A DNA stretch of 23,824 nucleotides from positions 1,101,169-1,124,992 of the forward strand of contig BFEA01000257.1 in the NCBI GenBank assembly GCA_003427395.1, read 5' to 3'. The stretch comes from Chara braunii. Its lineage: Eukaryota; Streptophyta; Charophyceae; Charales; Characeae. The notes beneath the pieces were generated by a model that was given only the letters and a program-made list of their open reading frames with translations, was not told the DNA's origin and made no database searches. This document shows, in pieces, positions 11,324 to 20,253 of the stretch; position 1 is the stretch's first letter, and every line of letters begins with the position of its first letter. The position numbers were made by a program, and so were the translations under genes.

Positions 11324-11345
11324 TATAAATAGTGGTGTGGGCCCA
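11324..11345 (+). promoter_or_regulatory. TATA box plus TGGGCCCA element
   Basis: TATAAATA at 11324-11331 is followed by the palindrome TGGGCCCA at 11338-11345. The latter resembles the plant site II (TGGGCC) promoter element. It precedes about 220 bp with no useful ATG, then a splice-donor-like CTAG/GTAAAC at 11554/11555. A 5' leader exon starting near 11355 is a reasonable model. Gene A and possibly gene B lie downstream on the same strand. Confidence 0.5.
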
Positions 11346-11574
11346 CCATTTCCCATTTCTGCAAGTTCGTCGAGAGCAACAGAGCGTTGCGGAGGTTCGC
11401 GAAGCGTCCGAAGGTGGTGGAGCGCCGACTCGCACTTCTGAGGCTCGTGTAGAATGCAACGGAGATCTCGCTCGCACATCGGAGGTTCGCGCAGCATCGG
11501 AGCGAAGTTCCAAGCATCCGCATCGAAGGCAGCAGCGGAGGGTTAGGAGCCTAGGTAAACCAGCGTGAAGCAAC

Positions 11575-11590
11575 CACGTGCTGCCACGTG
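11575..11590. promoter_or_regulatory. Paired CACGTG (G-box) motifs
   Basis: Two CACGTG palindromes at 11575-11580 and 11585-11590 lie exactly 10 bp apart, so they face the same side of the helix. G-boxes bind plant bZIP and bHLH factors. The spacing may be chance in a GC-rich palindrome-prone region. Confidence 0.35.
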
Positions 11591-11616
11591 GCATCTCCGC
11601 CCATGCAGAGGCCGCC

Positions 11617-11994
11617 GTCGAGTCGAACTCGACGGGGGCATTGTCGAGTCGAACTCGACAATGGCCCGAGGTCATCGTCAAGTCGGACACGACAATGGGC
11701 TGGGGTCATCGTCGAGTCAGACTCAACAATGGCCTGTGGTCATCGTCGAGTCCAACTCGACAATGACCCGGGGTCATCGTCGGGGCCATTGTGGAGTCGG
11801 ACTCGACCATGGCCTATGGTCATTGTCGAATCGAACTCGACAACGGCCCGGGGTCATCGTCGAGTCGGACTCGACAACGGCCTGTGGTCATTGTGGAGTC
11901 GGGCTCGACAAAGGATTGGGGTTACTGTCGAGATGAAATTGACAATGGCCTGGGGTCATCGTCGAGTCGGACTCAACAATGGCCAGCCCGCCGC
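11617..11994. repeat. 34-bp tandem array of near-palindromes
   Basis: The unit is 'gtcatc' + 'gtcgagtc.gactcgac' + 'aatggcc..gg'. Starts of the 'gtca' word at 11671, 11705, 11739, 11773, 11819, 11853, 11887, 11921 (as 'gttact') and 11955 are all 34 bp apart, except one 46-bp step. In the best units GTCGAGTC and GACTCGAC are exact reverse complements around one central base. Substitutions occur but the pitch is kept. Open frames across it are repeat translations. Confidence 0.9.
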
Positions 11995-12740
11995 CATTGA
12001 GTCGAACTCTACGGCCGGCCAGTATGGCGTCGTCGAGTCGAACACGACAACCGACAAGCGCCAAAGCCTTCGGCCACTTTCGAGTCCGACTCGACGATGA
12101 CCCTCGGCCGTCGTCGTTTTCCTCTCGACATTGTCGCGTCCGAACCGACGACGATCATAGGCCGTCGAGTCGAACTCGACGGTGGACCAGCGCCAAGTCG
12201 TATGGCCAATATCTAGTCGAAGTCGACAAAGGTCCGTGCCGTTGTCGAGTCCGACTCGACAATGACCCCGGTCCGTTGTCGAGTTCGACTCGACAATGGT
12301 CGTAAGACTTGCCGCTGGTCCACCGCCGAGTTCGACTCGACGGCCTGGGTTCACCGTCGAGTCGGACTCGGCAGTGGCCGGAGGCTTTGGCGCTTGCCGG
12401 CCGTCGTGTTCGACTCGACGACGCCCCATTGTCGGACTCGACAATGGCCCGTGGCTTTGGCGACTGCCGGCCGTCGTGTTGGACTCGTTGGCCCTCTGCT
12501 AGCCCCTATCGACTTCGACACGACGCCGCCCTGCTGTCCCACCGTCGACTTCGACTCGACGACGGCGGGCTGGACATTGTCGAGATGGCCAGAGGCGTTG
12601 GAGCTGGCTGGCTGTCGACTTCGACTCGACAATGGCCAGTCGGCCGTCGTCGAGACGAGCTCTACGAACTCGACCGTCGGCAAGCACCAAGGCCTCTGGC
12701 CATCCGTCTGAGCTTTGTCGATTGTCCGTCATCGACCTTG
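11995..12740. repeat. Irregular continuation of the GTCGAGTCNGACTCGAC palindrome array
   Basis: The same near-palindromic core recurs at irregular spacing, with variants such as GTCGAGTTCGACTCGAC and GTCGTGTTCGACTCGACG. It is joined by 'ggccgtcg', 'ctttggcg' and 'tgccggccgtcg' words. Shorter local duplications exist, for example 'ggctttggcg.ctgccggccgtcgtgtt' near 12382 and 12453. It is non-coding, and the long frames are artefacts of the repeat. Confidence 0.8.
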
Positions 12741-12933
12741 TCGTGAGGAACGCGACGATGGATAGCCGCCGAGGAATTTGTCGTTCTGTGTGTTTTCACC
12801 TTCTGTTTTGGAAATTCGCAATGCCTGGTTGTTGTGTGTAACTGCGATGGCTCCTCGGTGTGTGAGCAAGTTCGACCTTAGAAATGGCTCCCTGTTGTGG
12901 TCATCAATCGTTTGTGTGTGTAGGACATTTGCG

Positions 12934-13932
12934 ATGGCTCACCGCTTCGATTACTCGTTCCCTTTGAATGCTAGCCCGAGGTACATACGAAGTTTAAGGC
13001 GGGAGACAACTATACTTGGGGCCCGTAGAGAAGACTTCGACACGGACCCTTGGATGAGCGTTATGCCCTGGCTTGAAAGGCCCTTCGACGCATGGTCCGA
13101 ATTAGACTGGGAGAACACAATGAAAGACTGCCCTTGGGCATCTGATTATCGACTAGCATCCAGCCAAGAATGGGGGACATTCATCTTCCTCGACCACATC
13201 CTCGTGACGAAACACACGCCGGTGTTGTTTGCGGCATTTCGTACCCGAGACCTGTCTTTGTCGTTGACTGCGCACAACGTGTCGTGTTCGCCGCGCTTTT
13301 GGGGACCATCGATTGAGATGGAGTTGCTGGACTGCGCGAAACAGAACCAAATATCCCCTTCCTTTCGAGGACAACTTGACAGGGAGTGTGTCGTTTTTCT
13401 GCGTACATGTTGATCTTTGTCGTTTCTCTTTCGCTAGGGTTCTTTGTGTTTCGGTAAGAAATAGAAGTAAGACTTCAGTGGAAGCAAGTATTTACGTGTC
13501 CAGGAACGAGCTCATCATTGACGGGGACTCGATTATGTTACCGCATGGTTGGAGGAACAGTAAGTTTGACGTGAAACTCGCGGGGCGGGTTGACACACCC
13601 CGGCATTGGGAGGAGGTCGAGGAGTACGTGACTGTCATTAGAGACGCCATCGGTCACACTTTAGCCAGATCATGTGGTTTCGTCCGTGCGCGATACGTGT
13701 CTTGCTTCTCTGCCACTGCAACCCTGTGTACTCCACAACTCCTAACGTACGGTTCATCCCTGAACGCAGTGTACCGTTTCGGGGCGAAAGGATAGGCGAG
13801 GTCGTGGGGGAGGTCATGGGAGATGAACAGTGTAGGACATGTCAGCTATTCAGCTGTTCAGCAAAAGTGACAACTGAGACTGTGTATGCGTGCGAGCATT
13901 GAGTTCGATGTGAGCTTGTCGATGCCGGTTCA
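12934..13932 (+). pseudogene. Gene A: unrecognised protein with a C-terminal CxxC segment, frame disrupted
   Basis: ATG at 12934 follows an acceptor-like site. The frame reads well to about 13355 (Trp- and Asp-rich, for example DTDPWMSVMPWL and SELDWENTM). It resumes one frame over to about 13725 (RNELIIDGDSI, DTPRHWEEVEEYVTVIRDA), then returns to the first frame through ERSVPFRGERIGEVVGEV and DEQC..C to about 13895. A last switch gives FDVSLSMP before a CT/GT repeat. Each switch is a one- or two-base shift without splice signals, so I call it a decayed gene of about 330 codons. No domain is recognised. The CxxC ... YAC pattern may be a small zinc ribbon. It lies upstream of gene B on the same strand. 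Confidence 0.5.
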
Positions 13933-14238
13933 ACCTCTCTCTCTCTTTCTCTCTCCTTATGTGTGTGTGTGTGTGGTTAGTAATCGGTGGAGCGTACTGT
14001 TAGTCGCTCGTTGCGGGTGCCGGTTGCCTGCCTTGCCAATCGAATGCCTCGAATTGATAATGGATGTAGGCTTCCAAATGATGTGCCTTGATTGGTGTGC
14101 CTTGTTGGTGACGCCGCTCTGTATTCAGCGAAAGATGAACAATGTGAGAAATGTGGGCTATTCACCAAGAGTGTGAACTGAGACTGTGTGTGTTATGGAA
14201 GCAATGGGTTTGATGTGAAATTGTCGATGCCGGCTTTC
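13823..14238 (+). repeat. Duplicated CxxC-encoding segment (copies 311 bp apart)
   Basis: Segment 13823-13930 (GATGAACAGTGT... to 'gtcgatgccgg') is repeated at 14134-14235 (GATGAACAATGT... to 'gtcgatgccgg'). Both encode DEQCxxC..LF and, after a small deletion in copy 2, TETV and FDVxLSMP. Sequence between the copies is unrelated. This looks like a duplicated exon or a second partial copy of gene A's end. Copy 2 ends in a donor-like TTTTAG/GTACGT at 14270/14271. Confidence 0.65.
13934..13975. repeat. (CT)n-(GT)n compound microsatellite
   Basis: A CT-rich run at 13934-13957 is followed by a GT run at about 13960-13975. It interrupts the coding similarity after the first CxxC segment and ends in a 'gtggttag' that could be read as a splice acceptor. 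Confidence 0.85.
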
Positions 14239-14337
14239 GATTCGTCTGCCTTGTTTGATGTGACTTTTAGGTACGTTCTGTTTGCCTGCTATTGGATACG
14301 CCATCCCGTTCCCGAGAACTGTCGCACTTGCCCGCCA

Positions 14338-14790
14338 CTTTTGAGTCGAACATGATCGAGTCGAACACGATCGAGTCGAACACGATCGGATCGAACACGA
14401 TCGCCTTGACTCACGATAGCCTGGACTCACGTCCGAGTCGAACATGATCGACTCGAAGACAATCGCCTTGACTCACCATCGAGTCGAACACGATCGCCTG
14501 GACTCACGATCAAGTCGAACATGATCGAGTTGAACACAATCGCCTGGACTCACGATCGAGTCAAACACGATCGCCTGGACTCACGATCGCTAGGAGTCAC
14601 GTTCGAGTCCAAAACGACAGTGTTGAATACGACACGCACACAAGCGCCTGGACTTTCGGTCGAGTTCAGGCGAGCTCAGCAACCACGATCGAGTCGAACA
14701 CGATTGAGCTGGTCTGTCACGCGCGAGCCAGACAAGATCATGTTGACCACGGGCACCATCACAATCGAATTGAACACGATCGGGGTTGCA
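14338..14790. repeat. Third near-palindrome array (GATCGAGTCGAACACGATC type)
   Basis: Tandem 'gatcgagtcgaacac' words are followed by alternating 'cgatcgcctggactca' words. The inverted arms are GATCG/CGATC around AGTCGAACA. The pitch is about 15-16 bp at the left and about 32-36 bp further right; it then decays. The words are a hybrid of those in arrays 1 (AACACGA) and 2 (CGAGTCGAA). Flanking donor-like (14271) and acceptor-like (14905) sites would put it in an intron. Confidence 0.8.
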
Positions 14791-14890
14791 CGAAGGAGTT
14801 GCGCTGCCTTATCACTATCTGAAACTTTTTTGCTCCTCGTGCCATGCCAACGTTGTGCGGCCTTATGATTTTTTGCTTCGCGCTGATGTT

Positions 14891-14905
14891 CTGTGTTGCT
14901 TTCAG
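14891..14905 (+). promoter_or_regulatory. Putative 3' splice acceptor upstream of gene B
   Basis: The stretch 'ctgtgttgctttcag' is a pyrimidine-rich tract ending in CAG at 14905, with a CTGAT branch-like sequence just before it. Gene B's first ATG lies 21 bp downstream. With the donor-like TTTTAG/GTACGT at 14271 this would remove array 3. The phase from the duplicated CxxC segment does not match gene B's frame, so either gene B is separate or the upstream copy is damaged. Confidence 0.35.
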
Positions 14906-14925
14906 ATTTGGCAGCACTGCAAAAC

Positions 14926-17900
14926 ATGGAAGGAGAGGGGAAGGCAGGTAAACGACGAGCAAGTTAGAATTCTGGGAGCATGGACCAATCTCCAAAAAAA
15001 TCGAAGGGGACGTCGGTCGCTGGGGTTGGGAGTCAGGAGGCACCGGGGTCTACGCGGCAACGCACCCCGGTTTCGAGGGGTGCACCTTCCGCGGGCACTC
15101 CGTCGACTCGTATTCGGGGCTCTGGACCAGCTAAGGCTGTGTTGATGACTGGCGGGCCTGCAGGTCAGGAACGTGTGCCTGGTGCGCAGCAGGGAAGATC
15201 TGCAGTGGAGGTTGTGCCCAGACGTAAACCGTCTGGCGAACGTAAACCGTCTGGTGAAACAACTACCGCGGGTCGAGGAGACGATGTGCCCGTGATTGAC
15301 CACATGGACAAGTTCTGGATGCTGGGTTGGATTGGGGAGACCGGACAACCATCGAGTGGCCTTGTTCAATACGTGGTCATCAAAGAAAATATTGTGTCCG
15401 TTGGCGGCCTGGTGAGGTGGACTGGACAAAATGTGTCGTTTGCAACTTTCGAGTTGACGATGGTCCTGAATGGAAGAGGGGAAAGAATACCAAACATTAA
15501 ACACGTCGCTCTTCGATGGGCCAAACACGCGGGGTTTGGAAACTCGCTGGTTGATGTGTTCAACCCACCAGGGACATTGAAAGTGAGGTTGCCTGACCTC
15601 GTTGACGTCCTCGGGTTTTTCGACAGTAATGTGATCGAGGGCTGAGAGCCGGTTGTGCATCCAGAGGACCGCATATCAGAGCCTAAATGCATGCTTTCGA
15701 AAACTGTGGAGACAGGGCCTTCGATCACGATCCGCGATACGCCGCCTGGTCCGAAAGCTGGGCAGATCGGAAAGGAGGGTCCGTGCCGCGGACTGGTCGT
15801 ACCGATAGCCCCTATGAAGACCAGGCCAACGGCGACCAAAGCACCAGTTGCCTTGGGCAGCCGATCGCGCTATGATGTGGCCACCAAGGGACATCTCGCC
15901 GTGGTGGGCCAGCAACACTATGACTACTTTGTGCCAAGTCGCGCAGAGGAAGCCCATGAGTATTTTGAGGATGAGGATGAAGAGAACAACGAGGAATATT
16001 CGGAACAAGCAGGAGGACAGGAACAATATGCTGCGGGTGTCAGCGGCATGACGAGGCATCCGGGAGAACCAAGTAAAGTGGTTGGACAGGATGAAAACAG
16101 TAAGCACACTATGAGCGAATTGGGTGGGGAGGTTGGTCTGGCAGGAGGATATGAGAGCAGCTACGAAGGATGTGAGGGGGATGTGCACGCGACAGTGGTT
16201 GTGGCTGGGCGTACAGATGTTGCAGGGCTCGCTGAGCGAAAGAGGAAGCACATGCGGGAGAGGAAAAGTTTTATGGATAGTAAACGGAGTAGGCAAGAAG
16301 CGGGTGAAAAAAGACAATTGAAAGTAATGCCCGTGGACGAGGCGGTCCAGTGAACACGGGAGACTGAGACAGTCGTGAAAAAAAAGCAGCAGCCAAAGAA
16401 AAGAAAGGCAAAAGGTGGTGTCATGGAAAAGACTTCCGTTTTTCAAGCGGAACAACCACAATCGGATGAAGAGGCCAAAGGCAGGACAGTTACTAGGCTG
16501 CCTAGTTTGCGAAATGTGCCATCAGTGACTTCTCCTGGTGTTCTCAGCAAAGACTTCTTCCTTGAGTTGGACAAGCGTAGGAACCAATGTCCAGACACGG
16601 AATTCATTTATGTCCAGTTCGACGGAATTCTGGATATCCACGACGGGGAATTCAGATACAATCAACGCTATCTTGTGTAGCAGACAGTTGACGACATTTA
16701 TGACGCAATGGTTGCATCGGGTGAGGCTGCTATGAGAGAGAGAATGGCTGGAGCTGCCGGTGTGAATGTTTGTACATTGTATGAGAAGCCTGTCCTTTTG
16801 TTGGTTGCCCTCCGTGATACATTGTCAGTACTTCAGGGAGGATTGTGAAAGCAAGGAGGGTGTTGCCCGATGATTTCGACCTCGAATCTGTGAACAAGTA
16901 CTACTACGACCCTCTCAGCGGTCAGCATAACGTGGCGGTGGCAAGAAGGTGTTTTGTTGAACGCCCCGACATCGCACAAGAGCTCCGATTGGATCGCTGG
17001 ACTGCGAGGCCTATTTATTATCCGGATAAGAGCATGGACAATTACGGCACGCTGAGCACTTTCCAGAACGCCAAGGACAAATGGAATAATCCACCGCACC
17101 AGATCGTGGTCATCCAGAACATACGGAAGTTGTGGCACGAGTCGAACTGTCCTGAAGCTAAAGGCGGCTCAGCGGCAGAAGTGAAAAATGCAGAGTATAG
17201 AAAGTTTGCAGGAGAGGCTCTTCGTTTGATTGGGATTCGTAATTTGATTGACATGTCCCTTACTACTCAATGGAGCGGCCAGTGGTCTGACGCCCTTGGG
17301 CCCTACATGTTGTTGGCAAGGGCGACAGATGACGTTTTCGAAAAGGAGAAACAAGTGTACGCCGCTTGGGAAGCTGGACAATTGTCGGGGAGAGATGTTG
17401 TGAAGCCTGCTACCAAACAAGGTGAATCAGGGAAGGCATCGAGGGCTGGACCCGGATTTGAGTTGAAAGGTTGAGTTAGGTATCCGGTTCACTGTGTTCA
17501 GGGTACCAAAGGACCTGGTTACCTCGTGGCTGTGAACAATCCGGATATCAGAGTGTGGAAGCCTTTTTCAGCGCTCGGGAGGCGTGAGCGGATGCAACTG
17601 TTGCGAGACATTCTCAAAGGCAGTGTAATACTGACTCCTAAGCAAAGTGGAGTTGCTCAACGTGCCGGGAAACATTCAACGGAAACATATGTGGAAATGG
17701 TGAAGATTGAAAGAGCAACGTTGAGGATACTTGACTACTTCGTCTTCATTTCTGACCCTCACAGGAAGTCGTCAGAGTGGACGGAACCATTCTTCAACAA
17801 TCTTTCCGATTTGTTTGATAAGTACTCTGATGAAGGATTGACGTCCGAGAGGTGGATCGACCAGCATCGCCATTTCAAAGACATGAGTTGGGTGCGAACG

Positions 17901-18557
17901 TTCCCGGCTACACTTGGAGGAGAGGAGGAAAAAGGAGAAGAGGGCTTCAAGAAAACAGCGTCACTTGCTGCGAAGTGCCCGGAAGAGTTCGTGCAGTTTG
18001 TCAACAAGCTGCTGCGCAGATCAGAAACCAGGGGTTCGGAAAGCATAAGAATGTCGGGCTCGGTGCAATATATACATTTCAAAAAACAGAACGTGAACTC
18101 TGTTTTCGTCCCATTCCAATGGGAACCAAGCGATATTTCAGACGAGATGGATTCCAAGGAAATTTACAGAGTCGTCAAACATCTGAGTTGCCTCACGGTC
18201 GTGCTAGATTTGTGTCACCCAACCCAGACAGGGGTGTAGACTGCAGAAGTCTTTGATGGTCTGCGGAAGTTCATGGGAAAACTGGCTGGTGATTATTGGA
18301 CATTATTGTGCTTCGTTCCGCGGTCTTGCGAGTATACAATTTTCAAGCGAGTTACAAGTTGGGAGATTGAAATTCACTTGTCTATTCTAAAGTGGATTCG
18401 TCAGCAACAAACGAAGGCGAAGCATTTACATAAGGTTGCGAACTTGCCTTTGGAGGACACAGACAAAATAGTTGTCATCATGTACTCCAACGATGGGGAT
18501 TGTCACCGCAACACTATTTTCTTGCTGGGAGAAGGAGAAGCAAAAAGAGGAGAGTAA
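14926..18557 (+). pseudogene. Gene B: large unrecognised nuclear-type protein, nonsense-riddled
   Basis: From ATG 14926 one frame runs to about 16840 through in-frame stops at 14965 TAG, 15643 TGA, 16351 TGA and 16678 TAG. A small frameshift follows, and the next frame continues through 17472 TGA and 18237 TAG to TAA at 18555, about 1,210 codons in all. Residues 1-125 are basic, Gly/Pro/Ser-rich and disordered, with a KPSGER duplication. A folded segment spans about 127-240. A second linker has an acidic run (about 347-360), a basic RKRKHMRERK run (about 438) and PKKRKAK (about 490), both NLS-like. A further domain (about 540-760) contains YYYDPLSGQHNVAVAR near 665, faintly like the GxHR motif of ParB/Srx nucleases. 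The C-terminal third holds VVLDLCHP (about 1092), which could be a Rossmann-like strand. No family is recognised. Confidence 0.55.
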
Positions 18558-19206
18558 AAGTTAAAGCGAGAGTAGTAATGATGATGACGCTTGGCGAAGG
18601 AGAAAAGAGAGATAGAAGAAGAAGTGCGACCGGGATTGGAAGAAAGATAATAAGAGCAGAGATTGACAAAGGAGAGATGACCCCTTCCGATGTTATTATT
18701 GTGACAAGGAAGGTCATACTATAACTCGGTACCCTTTACTAGAGAAGGAACTCGAAGAAGGGATTGTCAAGAAGAATGTCAATGGGCACGTTTGTGATGC
18801 CAATTGGAACAAGATAGATTTCCGAGTCAAAGGAGGGATGCGAGCAGTTGTCCTAGAACAGGCTAGGGCCAATAAGGATAAAAAAAAGAAGGCTAGGGTT
18901 AATGTTATTACCTTTGATGGTATGCTACCTCCGAAGATAGTGGCTCGAGATGACAATCTTGGAAGCTAAAACCTGAGTGTATCCCATATCAGCCAAAAAG
19001 AGGTCGAAGAGAAAAAGCGAGAGAAGACTCAAAGAGAGCTAGACCAGCTGATAGATGGGGCCAATGACCTAGTGAAGAAAGGGAAAGGAATGGAAGTTGC
19101 AGGGAAGAAGAGAAGAGTGGTCTTGAGATCCGAAGCCGAGGAAGGGATCTCGATAGATGAAGTAGTAAAGAAATTACTCGAGGAGACCGAGATCATCCTA
19201 TCCTGA
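18541..19206 (+). pseudogene. gag: Gag nucleocapsid remnant with zinc knuckle and basic/acidic linker
   Basis: In frame with the protease downstream. A CCHC-type zinc knuckle starts at 18691 (Cys 18691, Cys 18700, His 18715), but the fourth ligand position (18730) is Tyr, so metal binding is probably lost. A charged Lys/Glu-rich linker with coiled-coil character follows (about 18733-19200). In-frame stops are 18562 TAA, 18613 TAG, 18664 TGA, 18967 TAA and 19204 TGA. The capsid part expected upstream is absent. Confidence 0.7.
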
Positions 19207-19680
19207 AAAGAAGCAGTAGCCTTGGTACCTAAGTTTAGAGAAGAACTTAAAAAGATGGTTGAAAGGCGGAAGATAGAAATTAATAGCCTAAGACTCTTCC
19301 CTCAGCATGTGGAAAGAGCCCCGCATGGTACCAAAATGAGGTTTGGTAACATGTCGTGTGGATACTTGAATATCTCTGTGAATGACGTAAAGGTTAGAGC
19401 CCTAGTGGACTCTGGGGCTGAGATGGTGCTTATGTCCTCGGCCACAATGAGATCATGTGGACTTGGAATAGATAGGAAAGTCAACCATCAGCTCTCCAAT
19501 ATAGCTGGATTCTTACCATTAGAAGGGTTCATTGATGATTTGCCGATCCGGATTGGGACTTTACGGGCCGAGATCCTCTGTTTTGTGGTCCCCAACTTGG
19601 ATCATGACTGCATTCTCGGAGCCCCTTTCCTACATAGAATGGAGGCTTGTGCGTTCTTCGGCCATGATGGGGCGGCCTGA
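19207..19680 (+). pseudogene. pol: Retropepsin-like aspartic protease
   Basis: The catalytic motif VDSGAE, with the aspartate at 19408-19410, is intact. The second family hallmark ILGAPFL begins at 19612. The domain ends in an in-frame TGA at 19678-19680, after which the same frame continues into a charged linker and then reverse transcriptase. Its role would be self-cleavage of the polyprotein. The variant DSGA (rather than DTGA) is common in plant Ty3 elements. Confidence 0.8.
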
Positions 19681-20253
19681 CTTTCTCTCCAGGATCCTAA
19701 CAATGGTCAAGAACAGGCTTTTGTGATAAGTGATCGGCATCATCCTCGTCATCAGCGACATGTTAACTCTCTTAAGCATGGAGAATCTGACAAGTTGATT
19801 GAGGAAGTACGGGCAAAACTGAAAGAAAATGGAATAATAGACGAGAAGACAACGATTAGAGTAAATGATATTGGAAAGATGCTCAAGCTCCTGGGTAAAG
19901 AAAAGGAGTTGGGAGATAAGAGAGAAATGGAAGGATTCAAGGATGCTGTGAGGGCAGCCAAAGCTGGCACGATGCAACTCACCTTCTCTGCGACTGAGCA
20001 TTTTTTTAGGAAAATAGCCACCGGGTCTAAGAGGAAGTATAAACGCAAGGGCGTTAAGAAGAATCCGGTGGCAGTCCTAATAGAAAAGGATTACAATGAG
20101 GCATTAGAGAAGGAGAGAAAGATAATTAAAAGATTAAGAGAGACTGCATTAAAAGAAGGAAGAATTACCCCAGAGAAGTTCAAGATAATGAAGGTAGGAG
20201 TTGATGACTTCCTTCTGCCGGCTGAAGAGGATTTCATATATGAATTATGTTAG
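19681..20253 (+). pseudogene. Pol linker between protease and reverse transcriptase
   Basis: Same frame as the protease. It is about 190 codons, rich in Lys, Glu and Arg, with predicted helical heptad-like spacing and no catalytic motif. It ends at TAG 20251-20253, where the reading continues in frame into the reverse transcriptase N-terminal region. It corresponds to the spacer seen in this position in plant Ty3 polyproteins; I see no further function. Confidence 0.6.

Larger units (their letters stand above)
11555..12923 (+). other. Putative 5' intron carrying palindrome array 2
   Basis: A donor-like CTAG/GTAAAC lies at 11554/11555. An acceptor-like 'tgtgtgtgtag' ends at 12923, 10 bp before the ATG of gene A. 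If real, the entire 34-bp array and its continuation lie in an intron of the leader. Based only on short consensus matches; transcript data are absent. Confidence 0.3.

Noticed and set aside
10424-11497. Long frames crossing the gap (poly-Gly or poly-Pro proteins)
   Set aside because: They depend on the G run and read through N, so they carry no information.
11617-11994. CRISPR array, because of regular short palindromic repeats
   Set aside because: Units are contiguous with no unique spacers, the context is eukaryotic, and there are no cas genes.
11565-12746. Frames up to 170 residues with repeated SNSTM or DSTTA peptides
   Set aside because: Translation of the 34-bp array and its continuation; low complexity and present on both strands.
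15366-16461. Minus-strand frames of 157-261 residues opposite gene B
   Set aside because: Shadows of gene B codon bias; no motif, and the sense strand gives more protein-like composition with a continuous register.
12934-18557. Endogenous giant-virus insertion (GC-rich island, unknown large proteins)
   Set aside because: No viral hallmark gene (capsid, DNA polymerase, packaging ATPase) is visible, and the splice-like sites and satellite arrays do not suggest it.
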